Assembly: GCF_026107455.2 (NCBI RefSeq)
Contig: NZ_JAPCHY010000003.1
Location: 124,001 to 188,000 of the forward strand
DNA: 64,000 nt
DNA from: Xanthomonas chitinilytica
Lineage (GTDB): Bacteria; Pseudomonadota; Gammaproteobacteria; Xanthomonadales; Xanthomonadaceae
Direction: 5' to 3'
A program made the translations under genes and the position numbers. Under the pieces are notes generated by a model that was not told where the DNA came from, did not search any database, and was given only the letters and a program-made list of their open reading frames with translations. How positions within the stretch are numbered: position 1 is the first letter of the stretch; each line of letters opens with the position of its first letter. Shown piece after piece: positions 29,172 through 37,680 of this stretch.

Positions 29172-30083
29172 ATGCATGAATCGTCTGGTCATCTGTCGAG
29201 GCTGGGGACGTGGTCGGTCCCGCTGCAGTCGTCATCTGTCGTTGCGGGGCCGGCGGTGAGCGCCTGGCCGGGCGCCAGGCCGCCGCGGATATGCCTGATG
29301 GGAACCCGCCGCCTGGGAAGCGGCGAACGGCCGCGGAAGCTGCTGTACCGCAAGGGGTGGGCGCTTCTGGCCTACCTGGCGGTGGAGCGGCGGCGGCATT
29401 CGCGCGTGCGGCTGGCGGAGATGCTGTGGCCGGAGCTGGGAAACACCGCGGCGCTGACCAACCTGCGGCAGGTGCTGTCCGACCTCAAGCGGGCGATGAA
29501 GGGCGCAGTCGGCGATGGCGTGCTGCTGATCGACCGCGAATCCGTCCGCCTGTGTCCGGCGGCCTCGCAGGGCGTGTTCGACATCGACCTGCTCGACGTC
29601 GGCAACGCGGGTGCCGACCCCGGAGGCGCGTGGACGTGGCTGGCCGATGCCGGGGAACTGCTGGAAGACCTGTCGCTGGAGCACTGCGACGAATTCTGCG
29701 AATGGCTGACCGGCATGCGGACCTGGAGTGCGCAGCGGCTGTTGGCGGTGCTGGAGCGCGGGAAGGACGAGGCGGCCGCGGCGGGCGACTGGGATACCGC
29801 GATCCGGCTGGCGCGCCGCCTGGTGGCGCTGGATCCCTGGAACGAAGCGCAGCAGCGCGGATTGATGCGCCTGTATCTGGAACTGGGCGAACCGGGCATG
29901 GCGCTGGACTGCTACCACGCGCTGGAAGGCAGCCTCAAGGGCGAACTGGGGGTGGAGCCGCAACTGGCGACCCGGGCAATGGCCCTGGAAATCAGGCGGC
30001 ATGCGCAAGTGGTCGCCGCGGCACCGGTGTACGGACGGTGGCCGGCCGCATCGCCGCCGATGCGGGGACTGCTGCGGGCCTAG
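29172..30083 (+). CDS. SARP/BTAD-type transcriptional activator
   Basis: This protein of about 303 residues has an N-terminal winged-helix region (KGWALLAYLAVERRRHSRVR, LAEMLWPELGN, ALTNLRQVLSDLKRAMKGAV) and a bacterial transcriptional activator domain from about residue 150 (TAIRLARRLVALDPWNEAQQ, then LMRLYLELGEPGMALDCYHA). This architecture is that of the DnrI/AfsR group, best known from actinobacteria but also found in proteobacteria. A GGGGGA site precedes the ATG at 29172; an ATG at 29127 is possible. It follows the ECF sigma gene on the same strand and converges on the last pilus gene; a regulatory link to the pilus operon is possible but unproven. Confidence 0.78.
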   Translation: MHESSGHLSRLGTWSVPLQSSSVVAGPAVSAWPGARPPRICLMGTRRLGSGERPRKLLYRKGWALLAYLAVERRRHSRVRLAEMLWPELGNTAALTNLRQVLSDLKRAMKGAVGDGVLLIDRESVRLCPAASQGVFDIDLLDVGNAGADPGGAWTWLADAGELLEDLSLEHCDEFCEWLTGMRTWSAQRLLAVLERGKDEAAAAGDWDTAIRLARRLVALDPWNEAQQRGLMRLYLELGEPGMALDCYHALEGSLKGELGVEPQLATRAMALEIRRHAQVVAAAPVYGRWPAASPPMRGLLRA

Positions 30084-30173
30084 CCGGTTCGCAGGCCGGC
30101 CAGGCCGCGCCCGTCCGCGGACCGCGCGCCGCCGGCCCGGCATGCCGATGCGGTGCGGCCGCAAGCGGGCATC

Positions 30174-31526
30174 TCAGGGAGCCGTCGCGGCAGGGTAGTG
30201 GAAGTCCTTCGCGACCGCGCGCGTGTCCGGGTCGGGGAACCCGCCCAGCATGTCGGCGCGGCGCGCATCGGCAACGATCTCGTCCTCCAGCTTCTGCGCC
30301 TCCACCGGGAATCGTGCGGCGAACTGGTCGCGGTACTGCTCGGCCGAGGCCAGGTGGCTGTCGGCCGCGCCCTTGGCGACGCCGGCGGCGATGACGCTGC
30401 CCACCGCGGTGCCGATGCTGCCGCTGGCGATGGCCGCGCGCCAGTTCCAGCCGCCATAGGTCTCGAAGATCTCGGCGATGGTGTCCAGGGTCTGGGCGGT
30501 GGTGTTGATGAGCTCGGCGGTGGCATCGATGATCGCCACCGTGGCGTTCATGCTCTCGGCCCGGCCCAGCTCGACCATGATGTCCAGCTGCGTCTTGTGG
30601 TTGTGCATGGCCGGGGTGGTCAGGCGCGCGGCCACGGCGATGTTGGCGTGCGCATGGAGGGCCGGGCCGTAGTGGTCGCCGCAGCGCAGCCGTGTCCACA
30701 ACTGGTCGATGCCGACGGCCAGCACCTTGTCCCGATAGTCCTCCGTGCCGCCGCCGGGGCGACGCGGCGACTGGAAGGCGAGGGACGCGGCGTCGTGCGA
30801 GGGCGCGAGCGGGTCGGTGATCGCCAGCGCATAGGCGACGTTGCCGGCGATTTCCCCGGGGGCCAGTTCGCGCCGGGTATGCACGTACTGCGTGCTGGGC
30901 GGCAGCAGCGCCGCGTTGCGGACGGCATCGCAGAAATCCACGCTGTTCAGGTGCAGCTGCGGTGCCTGGGTGCAATCGGGCGCGCCTTCGGGCAGGTGGT
31001 CGCAGTTGTCCCAACCGCGCACGACATGCGCCGGGGAGAACTGCGGCGAGTTGATGCTGACCTGCAGCGACAGGGCCTGGTCCTGCAGGGAGGCCAGATC
31101 GGCGTCCACGGGCGTGCTGGTATCCACCACCCGGTTGCCCGTCGGATCCCATCCGGCCAGGGTGACGCTCTCGCCGCGGCGGCGCAGGACACCGTAGCGT
31201 ATGCGTGCGGCGCGCGCGTCCGGCAACCCCAGCGTGATGTAGGGCAGGGTGCCCACGGCGCCGCCGGCACAGTCCTCGCGGCCGTCGTGGTTGGTGTCCG
31301 GGCAGGGCAGGCGCGACTGGATCGCGGTGAAGCCCATCAGCGCGTCGTCGGCGCGCTGCAGCAGGTCGCGCTGGGCCACCTGGCTGCGCTCGTGGGATGC
31401 GGTGCCCAGCCAGCGTGCCAACAGGATGCCGATGATGCCCAGGATGACCAGCGCGACGGTCAGTTCGACCAGCGAGAAGCCACGCTGCCGCGGCCGGGCG
31501 CTGGCGCGGGAGGGGGACGGCGTCAT
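30174..31526 (-). CDS. Large prepilin-like protein with EF-hand-like loop (family member 1, 450 aa)
   Basis: The type III signal sequence reads RQRG/FSLVELTVALVILGII, with canonical Phe at +1 and Glu at +5, and is followed by the hydrophobic N-terminal helix. Next comes SRLPCPDTNHDGREDC; residues 77-85 fit a DxNxDGxxD calcium-loop pattern. LPYITLGLPDARAARIRYGV, DFCDAVRN and GNVAYALAITDP are shared with three other proteins in this cluster. At 450 residues it is about three times the length of a normal pilin. The C-terminal half is helical and hydrophobic at about residues 340-400. It is the last gene of the operon, and its ATG overlaps the previous stop in ATGA. The role is probably a minor pilin or tip protein; function unknown. 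Confidence 0.75.
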   Translation of the reverse strand: MTPSPSRASARPRQRGFSLVELTVALVILGIIGILLARWLGTASHERSQVAQRDLLQRADDALMGFTAIQSRLPCPDTNHDGREDCAGGAVGTLPYITLGLPDARAARIRYGVLRRRGESVTLAGWDPTGNRVVDTSTPVDADLASLQDQALSLQVSINSPQFSPAHVVRGWDNCDHLPEGAPDCTQAPQLHLNSVDFCDAVRNAALLPPSTQYVHTRRELAPGEIAGNVAYALAITDPLAPSHDAASLAFQSPRRPGGGTEDYRDKVLAVGIDQLWTRLRCGDHYGPALHAHANIAVAARLTTPAMHNHKTQLDIMVELGRAESMNATVAIIDATAELINTTAQTLDTIAEIFETYGGWNWRAAIASGSIGTAVGSVIAAGVAKGAADSHLASAEQYRDQFAARFPVEAQKLEDEIVADARRADMLGGFPDPDTRAVAKDFHYPAATAP

Positions 31527-32620
31527 TGGTTCACTCCTGCACTGTCCAGCTGGAGGGTGGTGTCGCGGGCGTTCGCGTAAAGCGCCTTGACCTTGTCGCG
31601 GAAGGCGGTGACGAGGTCGTGGTTGCGGCGCGCGTCAGCCACGCCCCGGGTGGCTTCGGTCAGCGAGTCCTCAGCCGACTTCAGTTCCTTGCCGGCGTCG
31701 TAGATCGACTTGATCGAGGTGGCCAGCTGCTTGGCGCCGGCGGTGATGGTCACGCCGTCCGGCGGCCAGCCGGAGGCCATCATGGTGATGGCGATGGCCT
31801 CGTTGGTGATGGCCTCGGCCAGGGCGTAGATCGCAAGGTCGCGGGCGACCTTGGCCTGGCTCTGCACGGTCAGGGCGATGTTGATGTCGAACTCGCGGAA
31901 GTCGCGGTTGAATTCGGTCATGAGCAGGGCGCTGTGGGCGGCATAGGCGCCCTGTGCGCTGCCCTGGGCACGGCCGAGCCGGTCGGGGCAGGACAGCCGC
32001 GTGGCCAGTTCGCCGGGACCGGCGGCCAGCGTGGCGAGCGCGTTGGTGTCGCCAGCCCCGGGCAGCTGTTGTGCCGATTCGTTCCACTGCTCCTGGGCGT
32101 CGGCCAGGCCGTGGCCGGCCAGGCCGGAATGGCCCAGGTAATAGGCCACGGGCATGCCCAGCCCGGCCATGGCCACGTTGCCGCGCTGGTTGAGCAGCAG
32201 GCGCATGCAGAAATCCAGCGTGTTGACGGCCGGGCCGGGCTGGTCGGCGGGGGGCAGCACCGGGCTGAACAGATCGCCGGGCGATGCGATCAGGCTTGGC
32301 TCGGCCTGGTAGCGGATGCGCATGCGCGAGGGCAGGCCCAGGTCGGTCACCGGCAGCCACGGGCCGGTGCTGCCGGCATCGGCGCGGCCATCGCCGTCGC
32401 TGTCGGCCGCCGGCAGGCGTCCCTGGCTGCGCATGTAGCCGAGCAGGGCCTGTTCGGCCTGCGCCAGTTCCTGCTGCTGCCGTTCGGCGTCGAGTATCTG
32501 GTTGCCCAGGGGCAGCAGGGTGAACAGCAGCACGGTGAGCAGGGCGGCGATGGCCAGGCTCACCGCCAGCTCCACCAGCGACCAGCCGTGCTGGCGGTTG
32601 CGGGAGGATCGGACGCTCAC
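31523..32620 (-). CDS. Large prepilin-like protein with Trp at +1 (family member 2, 365 aa)
   Basis: The prepilin signal reads RQHG/WSLVELAVSLAIAALL: Glu at +5 is kept, but the residue after the cleavage glycine is Trp, not the usual Phe. Residues 73-81 (DSDGDGRAD) match the DxDxDGxxD calcium-loop pattern. LDFCMRLLLNQRGNVAMAGL corresponds to the conserved DFC...NVAY block of its paralogues. The C-terminal third is predicted helical, ending in TEATRGVADARRNHDLVTAF. The start is GTG at 32620, overlapping the previous stop in GTGA; it overlaps the next gene in ATGA. Function is unknown beyond membership in the pilus operon. Confidence 0.72.
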   Translation of the reverse strand: MSVRSSRNRQHGWSLVELAVSLAIAALLTVLLFTLLPLGNQILDAERQQQELAQAEQALLGYMRSQGRLPAADSDGDGRADAGSTGPWLPVTDLGLPSRMRIRYQAEPSLIASPGDLFSPVLPPADQPGPAVNTLDFCMRLLLNQRGNVAMAGLGMPVAYYLGHSGLAGHGLADAQEQWNESAQQLPGAGDTNALATLAAGPGELATRLSCPDRLGRAQGSAQGAYAAHSALLMTEFNRDFREFDINIALTVQSQAKVARDLAIYALAEAITNEAIAITMMASGWPPDGVTITAGAKQLATSIKSIYDAGKELKSAEDSLTEATRGVADARRNHDLVTAFRDKVKALYANARDTTLQLDSAGVNQ

Positions 32621-35600
32621 GGCCGCGCTTCCAGTGCCTGCGGACCGGTCGAACCGCGGGCATCGGCGCGCTCGAGCGCCGGCTCCGCGCCGAAGCCCAT
32701 CGCGATGGTGCTGCCGCCGGAGGGGGCGCCGGCTTCCTGCAGTTGCTCGTATTCCTTCTTCAGTTTTTCGAACTGGGCCAGGGTGTCCTCGTAGTTCTTC
32801 CTGGCGTTGTCGGCACCGACCTTGGCCCGGCGCCAGTCCTCGAAGGCCCGGCTGTAGGGATAACGCTGGCAGTACAGACCGATCCGGTAGGTCTCGCCCC
32901 ACTGGATGCTGCCAGGCCACCACCAGGCCGTCCCGTTCCACTGCCGGCCGACGAAGAATGCGCACACTTCCTTGTCCAGCAGCTGCAGGTCGCCGGTGAC
33001 CAGCAGCGGTGCCGATCCGCTGCCGCCATAGGGTTCGCGGGCGTACCAGGGCAGGCTGCGGGTGCGGTCCTCCCACTTCTCGGTCGGCGGGTCGGTTTCC
33101 TCGTCGATCACCTTGACCTGGTAGGTCTCGATGATCTGCGACCGCTTCCATTCGTAGCGGAGGGGGTTGCCGTCCTTGTCCTCGATGGCTTCGATGGCGT
33201 ATTCGAACCAATCGGGCGGATAGGCCACATACGGCGAGGGCAGGTTGCCGTATGCGCTGGCGGCATCGCTGCGCCTTTGCGCCAACCCGGTCTGCTCGCG
33301 CTTGAGCTCGTCGATCCGGCTCTGCATGTTGGGCTTGCAGGTGGCGAGCGGATTCGTGTCGCGGACCAGCCTGGGCACGGTCCTGCCGTTCTCCACGACG
33401 TAGACCGGCTTGCCGTCCTCGCCGATTTCCGGGGTCATGCACTGCTCGATGTAGATCACCGCCTGCGAGGCATTGGTGCATTTCTGCTCGGTCATCTCGG
33501 TACGCGGGCTGGCGCCGCAGTGCTGGGCGTCGTCGCGCTGCTTCTTCATGCCGGCGAGGATCGAGCCGTCGCCCTGGAACCAGGTGTCGAAGTTCTCCTG
33601 GAACTGCTTGATCTCGCGCTTGAGTTCCTCCTCGCGCAGGTTCAGGTCGGTCCACTCCTCGGCTTTCTTGCGGCGGGCGATGGCGTCGGCGACGGCCACG
33701 TCCCAGTCGAACTCGTAGCGGATTTTCGGCCTGCGGTCGTAGGCGCCGGCGGGCCGGGTCACGTCGACATCGTCGATCTTCACCGTCTCGGTGCCGACAT
33801 GCACGCAGTCGTCGCCGCGCTTGTCGTACTCGCCCCGGTTGTCGCCGAGGTGGAGGCATTCCCATTCCTGGATCGCTTTCCGGTAACGGCTGGGGCAGTT
33901 CTGCCAGTCGCTGCCGTTGCAGGTCTGCCGGGCGTCGATGCGCTCGCGGATGCGACCGTTCTCCAGCAGCGTGTTGCCGTCGCCGGCGACGCCCAGGCCC
34001 CATGGTGCCAGCCGTTCCTGCTCCAGCAGGTCGACCTGCTGCTGCAGGGTGTCCCATTCCTGCCTGGCGATCCGGGTCTGCTCCTCCAGCCCCTTGCGCG
34101 GCACGACGGTCTCGGACTCCACTTCGTAGAGCGGATTGCCATTGCTGTCGTGGAGCGGTTTGCCGTCCTCGCCCAGCTTCGGTATCGGATTGCCGTTCTT
34201 GTCCTTCTTGTAGACCACCTGGCGGTCTTCCTCGTCCTCGCAGTTGCGGGCGTAGAGGGTGCATTCCATCTGCTTGCGTGCCTGGTCCAGGTCCATGGCC
34301 GGTGGAACGGCGGCCTTGCGCGCGAGATCGCGCGCCTTGATCGATGCATCCAGCGCCTGGGCGACGAAGGGCAGGGCGGCGGCCTTCTGTGCCAGGGTCA
34401 CGCCTTTTTCGCCGAGCGCCACGATCGAGGTCACCACCGCGGCGGCCTTCAACGGCACTTCCCAGCAGGTGGCGCCCAGCGACGCGATGCAGGTGGCGAT
34501 GGCGCGGGTCAGGCTCACCGCCGAAGTCACCAGCGTGGTGATCTGGTCGGACAGGCTGGCAGCGGTGGTCACCAGTTTGAAAATCAGCGAGATCTGCGCG
34601 GCGGTGGCGCTGCGCACCGCCGCTTCGGTGGCATCCACGTTGGTGGCCTGCAGCAGCGCGAGGCTGTCGTGCAGGGTGACGGCCGCGGCCAGCACGTCCA
34701 TGCCGGCCAGCGAGACGTTGTACGGCCCGGCGCCGGCGGTGGCCGCCGCCAGGGCATTGGTGGAGAAGGGGGCGGTGATGGATTGCGCCGCGGCCGTCGG
34801 GCCGGCCAGGTCGGCCAGCAGGCGACAGCCCAGCATCTGGCCGACACCGTCGAAGGTACGTACCCGTACGCGGTCGTCGTAGCCGGAATCCCATTCGCGC
34901 CAGGGCGCTTCCAGGCTGGCGGCAACGCCGGTATTGCCGTCGTCCATGCGCGAGGACCCGGCCTGCGGGCCGGCGGCGGCGATGCCATAGGCGACGTTGC
35001 GCGGCACGCCGCCCTGGGCATCGACCCGGGCCAGTTTCCGATCGGTGCCGCCGGCTTCGGCCAGTTCCAGCGAGCGGCACAGGTCCAGGCCGTTGATGGC
35101 GGCGAACGGACGGCGGCTGGTTTCCTCGCCCTCGTCGTTCCTGGTCACGATCTCGCGCGCGCTGCCGTCGATCAGCGGCGGCTGGTAGGCGTTGCCGGGG
35201 GCGGTGAGGTCCAGGTGGGCGGCATCGTCGGGGTCGGCCAGGACCAGGTCGGCGGTCTCGTCGCCGCGGTAGACCATGTAGGCCACCGGACCGACCGGCA
35301 TGCCGTTGCCGGAGGCGCCGAGCAGGGTGCGCAGCGGCAGCCAGCCCTTGACGTGCCCGGGGCTGCAGTCCTCCACCCCGTGCAGGGTCTGCGAAGGACA
35401 GGGCAGGCGTGCGTTGGCCGAAGCGAAGGCGGCGATCGCCTCGTCCGCCCAGCGCAGGGTGCGTTCCTGGGCGACGGCCTGGGCCGGCGCCCGTTTGGAC
35501 TGCAGGAGCACGGCGCCGGCGGCCAGCGCCGCGCCGACCAGCAGCAGGATCAGCATGACCTGCACCAGGCCGATGCCGGATTGCGCGCCGGGCAGGCGGC

Positions 35601-35640
35601 GGGAGGGGAGCGGATGCGCGGTCGGGGATGGCGGGTTCAT
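32617..35640 (-). CDS. Giant prepilin-like protein (family member 3, about 1007 aa)
   Basis: The signal region reads AQSG/IGLVQVMLILLLVGAALA, a plausible prepilin cleavage site, but with Gln in place of the conserved Glu at +5. ARLPCPSQTLHGVEDC, LDLCRSLELAEAGG and RNVAYGIAAAGP tie it to the other three family members. The middle (about residues 310-450) is long hydrophobic helix. Residues 480-503 hold DKNGNPIPKLGEDGKP and DSNGNPLYEVE, and related EDGKP and DGNP pieces recur later. A charged, glutamine-rich coiled-coil region and many cysteines follow. Its size is far beyond usual pilins. ATG at 35640 has AGGA upstream; a GTG at 35685 overlapping the previous stop is the alternative. Confidence 0.7.
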   Translation of the reverse strand: MNPPSPTAHPLPSRRLPGAQSGIGLVQVMLILLLVGAALAAGAVLLQSKRAPAQAVAQERTLRWADEAIAAFASANARLPCPSQTLHGVEDCSPGHVKGWLPLRTLLGASGNGMPVGPVAYMVYRGDETADLVLADPDDAAHLDLTAPGNAYQPPLIDGSAREIVTRNDEGEETSRRPFAAINGLDLCRSLELAEAGGTDRKLARVDAQGGVPRNVAYGIAAAGPQAGSSRMDDGNTGVAASLEAPWREWDSGYDDRVRVRTFDGVGQMLGCRLLADLAGPTAAAQSITAPFSTNALAAATAGAGPYNVSLAGMDVLAAAVTLHDSLALLQATNVDATEAAVRSATAAQISLIFKLVTTAASLSDQITTLVTSAVSLTRAIATCIASLGATCWEVPLKAAAVVTSIVALGEKGVTLAQKAAALPFVAQALDASIKARDLARKAAVPPAMDLDQARKQMECTLYARNCEDEEDRQVVYKKDKNGNPIPKLGEDGKPLHDSNGNPLYEVESETVVPRKGLEEQTRIARQEWDTLQQQVDLLEQERLAPWGLGVAGDGNTLLENGRIRERIDARQTCNGSDWQNCPSRYRKAIQEWECLHLGDNRGEYDKRGDDCVHVGTETVKIDDVDVTRPAGAYDRRPKIRYEFDWDVAVADAIARRKKAEEWTDLNLREEELKREIKQFQENFDTWFQGDGSILAGMKKQRDDAQHCGASPRTEMTEQKCTNASQAVIYIEQCMTPEIGEDGKPVYVVENGRTVPRLVRDTNPLATCKPNMQSRIDELKREQTGLAQRRSDAASAYGNLPSPYVAYPPDWFEYAIEAIEDKDGNPLRYEWKRSQIIETYQVKVIDEETDPPTEKWEDRTRSLPWYAREPYGGSGSAPLLVTGDLQLLDKEVCAFFVGRQWNGTAWWWPGSIQWGETYRIGLYCQRYPYSRAFEDWRRAKVGADNARKNYEDTLAQFEKLKKEYEQLQEAGAPSGGSTIAMGFGAEPALERADARGSTGPQALEARP

Positions 35641-35681
35641 GACGGATGTCCTGAAGCGGCGGGTCTCGCGGTGCGGCTGGT

Positions 35682-36413
35682 TCACTGGTTCATCCGGACA
35701 TAGCCGGTCATGACGGCGACCTGGGCATCGGGCCGGTTGCCGCCGGTGAAGTCCTGGGTGTCGTCACGGCTCCACGGATTCGCCGGCGGCGGGTTGCCGA
35801 TGGCGGCGGTCTGGTTGTGGCGGCCCTGTTCGCGCATGCGGCCGAAGCGGGCGTCGATGCGGCCGTCGATGCGCGCGTCGAGCTGGTTGGCCAGCTCCGG
35901 GGTCAGGCCCTTGAGCACCATCACGTTGCGCACGCGGCCGCGGTAACCGCTGCCGGCTTCCGGCTCCGCCCAGTCGAGCACGGTATCGAAACAGACCTGC
36001 AGCTGCTGCGGATTGCCCTGGCTGTCGCGGTAGACGTAGAAGGATTCCATGCCCTCCGCGCGCCCCTGCGGCAGGGACACGCCGCGCTCGAGCATGGCCC
36101 TGCGCAGCGCCGGGTCGCCGGTGCCGTCGCACAGCTCGCGGCCGTTGCGGTCGCTGCGGCCGTTGATCCGGCCGCTGGGGTTGGCCGGGTCGTCGTTGGG
36201 TACGAGCCCGCTCTGCTGCGCGTAGCGGTCGTAGGCGATCATCCAGCCCTGCACGAACTCGCTGCCGATGCGCTCGGCCTCGGCGCTGCGGTACACGTCG
36301 CGGCCGATGCTGACCGCGCCGATGATCAGCGCGATCACCACCAGCACCACCGACATCTCGACGATGGTGAAACCGGGCGCGGGGGCGGGTAGGGAGCGGG
36401 AAGGGCGGGGCAT
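35682..36413 (-). CDS. Prepilin-like protein, paralogue of the 274-aa pilin (243 aa)
   Basis: The prepilin signal APG/FTIVEMSVVLVVIALIIG is canonical. The body parallels the pilin at 47356-48180: IGRDVYRSAEAERI against IGRDVQRNAEYTRI, YVYRDSQGNPQQLQVCFD against YAYLDTNGNPQEIRICFS, and KGLTPELANQLDARIDGR against TGLTPDLARALDQMIDGK, with both ending in MNQ. It is therefore a duplicated and diverged pilin subunit. It lies 10 bases after the platform protein gene. Major or minor status cannot be told from sequence. Confidence 0.8.
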   Translation of the reverse strand: MPRPSRSLPAPAPGFTIVEMSVVLVVIALIIGAVSIGRDVYRSAEAERIGSEFVQGWMIAYDRYAQQSGLVPNDDPANPSGRINGRSDRNGRELCDGTGDPALRRAMLERGVSLPQGRAEGMESFYVYRDSQGNPQQLQVCFDTVLDWAEPEAGSGYRGRVRNVMVLKGLTPELANQLDARIDGRIDARFGRMREQGRHNQTAAIGNPPPANPWSRDDTQDFTGGNRPDAQVAVMTGYVRMNQ

Positions 36414-36423
36414 TGCGGAGTCC

Positions 36424-37680
36424 TCAGAACTGCGGGGAGGCGATGGCCTGCTTGACCAGGTCGTACACGGGCAGCAGCAGCGCCACGATCAGGAACACGA
36501 ACATGCCGCCGGCCAGCAGCACCACGACCGGCTTGATGATTTCGGACAGGTTGGTGATCAGCCGCTGCAGGCGCAGGCTGTACTCGGCCGACAGGCGCGC
36601 GAACTGCGAGTCGAGCGTGCCGGTTTCCTCGCCGACGCCGATCATGCGCACCATCATCGACGGGAAGCCGCCGACCTGGCGCATGGCCGAGGACACGCGG
36701 TCGCCGCGCTCGAGCACCTGGCGGATGGCGATGATGCGGTCGCGGTAGTACTCGTCGCGCATGGCCTGTTCCATGACCTGCAGGCTGCTGACCATGTCCA
36801 CGCCGGCGCGGATCAGCAGCGACATGTACTCGGTGAAGAACGCCAGTCCCGAGGAGTACATGATGGTCCGGGCGATCGGCAGCCTGTGCAGGGCGTAGTG
36901 GGTCATGCGCCGGAACGCGCGGCTGTAGCGCCAGCTCACCCACAGCACGAAGGCCAGCAGCAGCATCGCGCCGAGGATCAAGCCGATGTGGCCGATCAGC
37001 CATTCGGAGCCCTTCATCACCGCGATGGTCAGCGGCGGCAGCTTGGCGTTCATCTGCTTGAACAGGTCGGCCAGGTTCGGGATCACGTAGTAGATCCAGA
37101 AACCGCCGGCGGCGAAGATCGCCGAGAACACGAAGGCCGGGTAGATCAGCGCCTGGCGGGTGTCGGCGGTCATCTTGGCGATGCGCTCGATGTGGTCGGC
37201 CGCCTCCATCAGCATCTTGTCCATGGTGCCGGTCTCGTCGCCGATCATCACCAGGTTGCGCACCGTCTCGGGGAACGCGTCGGGGTAGCGCGAGAACGCG
37301 TCGCTGAGCGAGGCGCCGGCATCCAGTTCCTCCAGCATGCGCCGGGCCAGCTTGGCCGGGTTCGAGGTGCGCCCGCCGCCGACCTCGTTGGCCACCGCGC
37401 GCAGCGCCTCCATGATCGGAATGCCGCTGGAGGTCATCACCGCCAGGTCGCGCAGCATGCCCGCCAGTTCCACCGAACGTATGCTGGGCTTGACCAGGTG
37501 GCTGATGGAGCGCTGGGTCTCGGCCAGCCAGCCGGGAAAGCGGTACAGCGTCAGCACCACCGCATCGAAGTTCTTCTCCAGCCACATCCGCGCCGAGGAG
37601 TCGTGCTCGACCGACAGCTGGGTGATGCCGGCGCGCACGCGGCCGCTGGAGAGCAGCAGACGGTAGTAGTAGACGTTCAT
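36424..37680 (-). CDS. Type IV pilus / type II secretion inner-membrane platform protein (GspF/MshG-like)
   Basis: This 418-residue polytopic protein has two repeated T2SSF domains, each about 120 residues: LAGMLRDLAVMTSSGIPIME and LAFFTEYMSLLIRAGVDMVS open them, and GDETGTMDKM and GEETGTLDSQ are the matching conserved corners. Three membrane helices are visible, near residues 190, 245 and 390. The platform protein links the cytoplasmic ATPase to pilin assembly. Its ATG overlaps the ATPase stop codon in ATGA. Confidence 0.9.
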   Translation of the reverse strand: MNVYYYRLLLSSGRVRAGITQLSVEHDSSARMWLEKNFDAVVLTLYRFPGWLAETQRSISHLVKPSIRSVELAGMLRDLAVMTSSGIPIMEALRAVANEVGGGRTSNPAKLARRMLEELDAGASLSDAFSRYPDAFPETVRNLVMIGDETGTMDKMLMEAADHIERIAKMTADTRQALIYPAFVFSAIFAAGGFWIYYVIPNLADLFKQMNAKLPPLTIAVMKGSEWLIGHIGLILGAMLLLAFVLWVSWRYSRAFRRMTHYALHRLPIARTIMYSSGLAFFTEYMSLLIRAGVDMVSSLQVMEQAMRDEYYRDRIIAIRQVLERGDRVSSAMRQVGGFPSMMVRMIGVGEETGTLDSQFARLSAEYSLRLQRLITNLSEIIKPVVVLLAGGMFVFLIVALLLPVYDLVKQAIASPQF

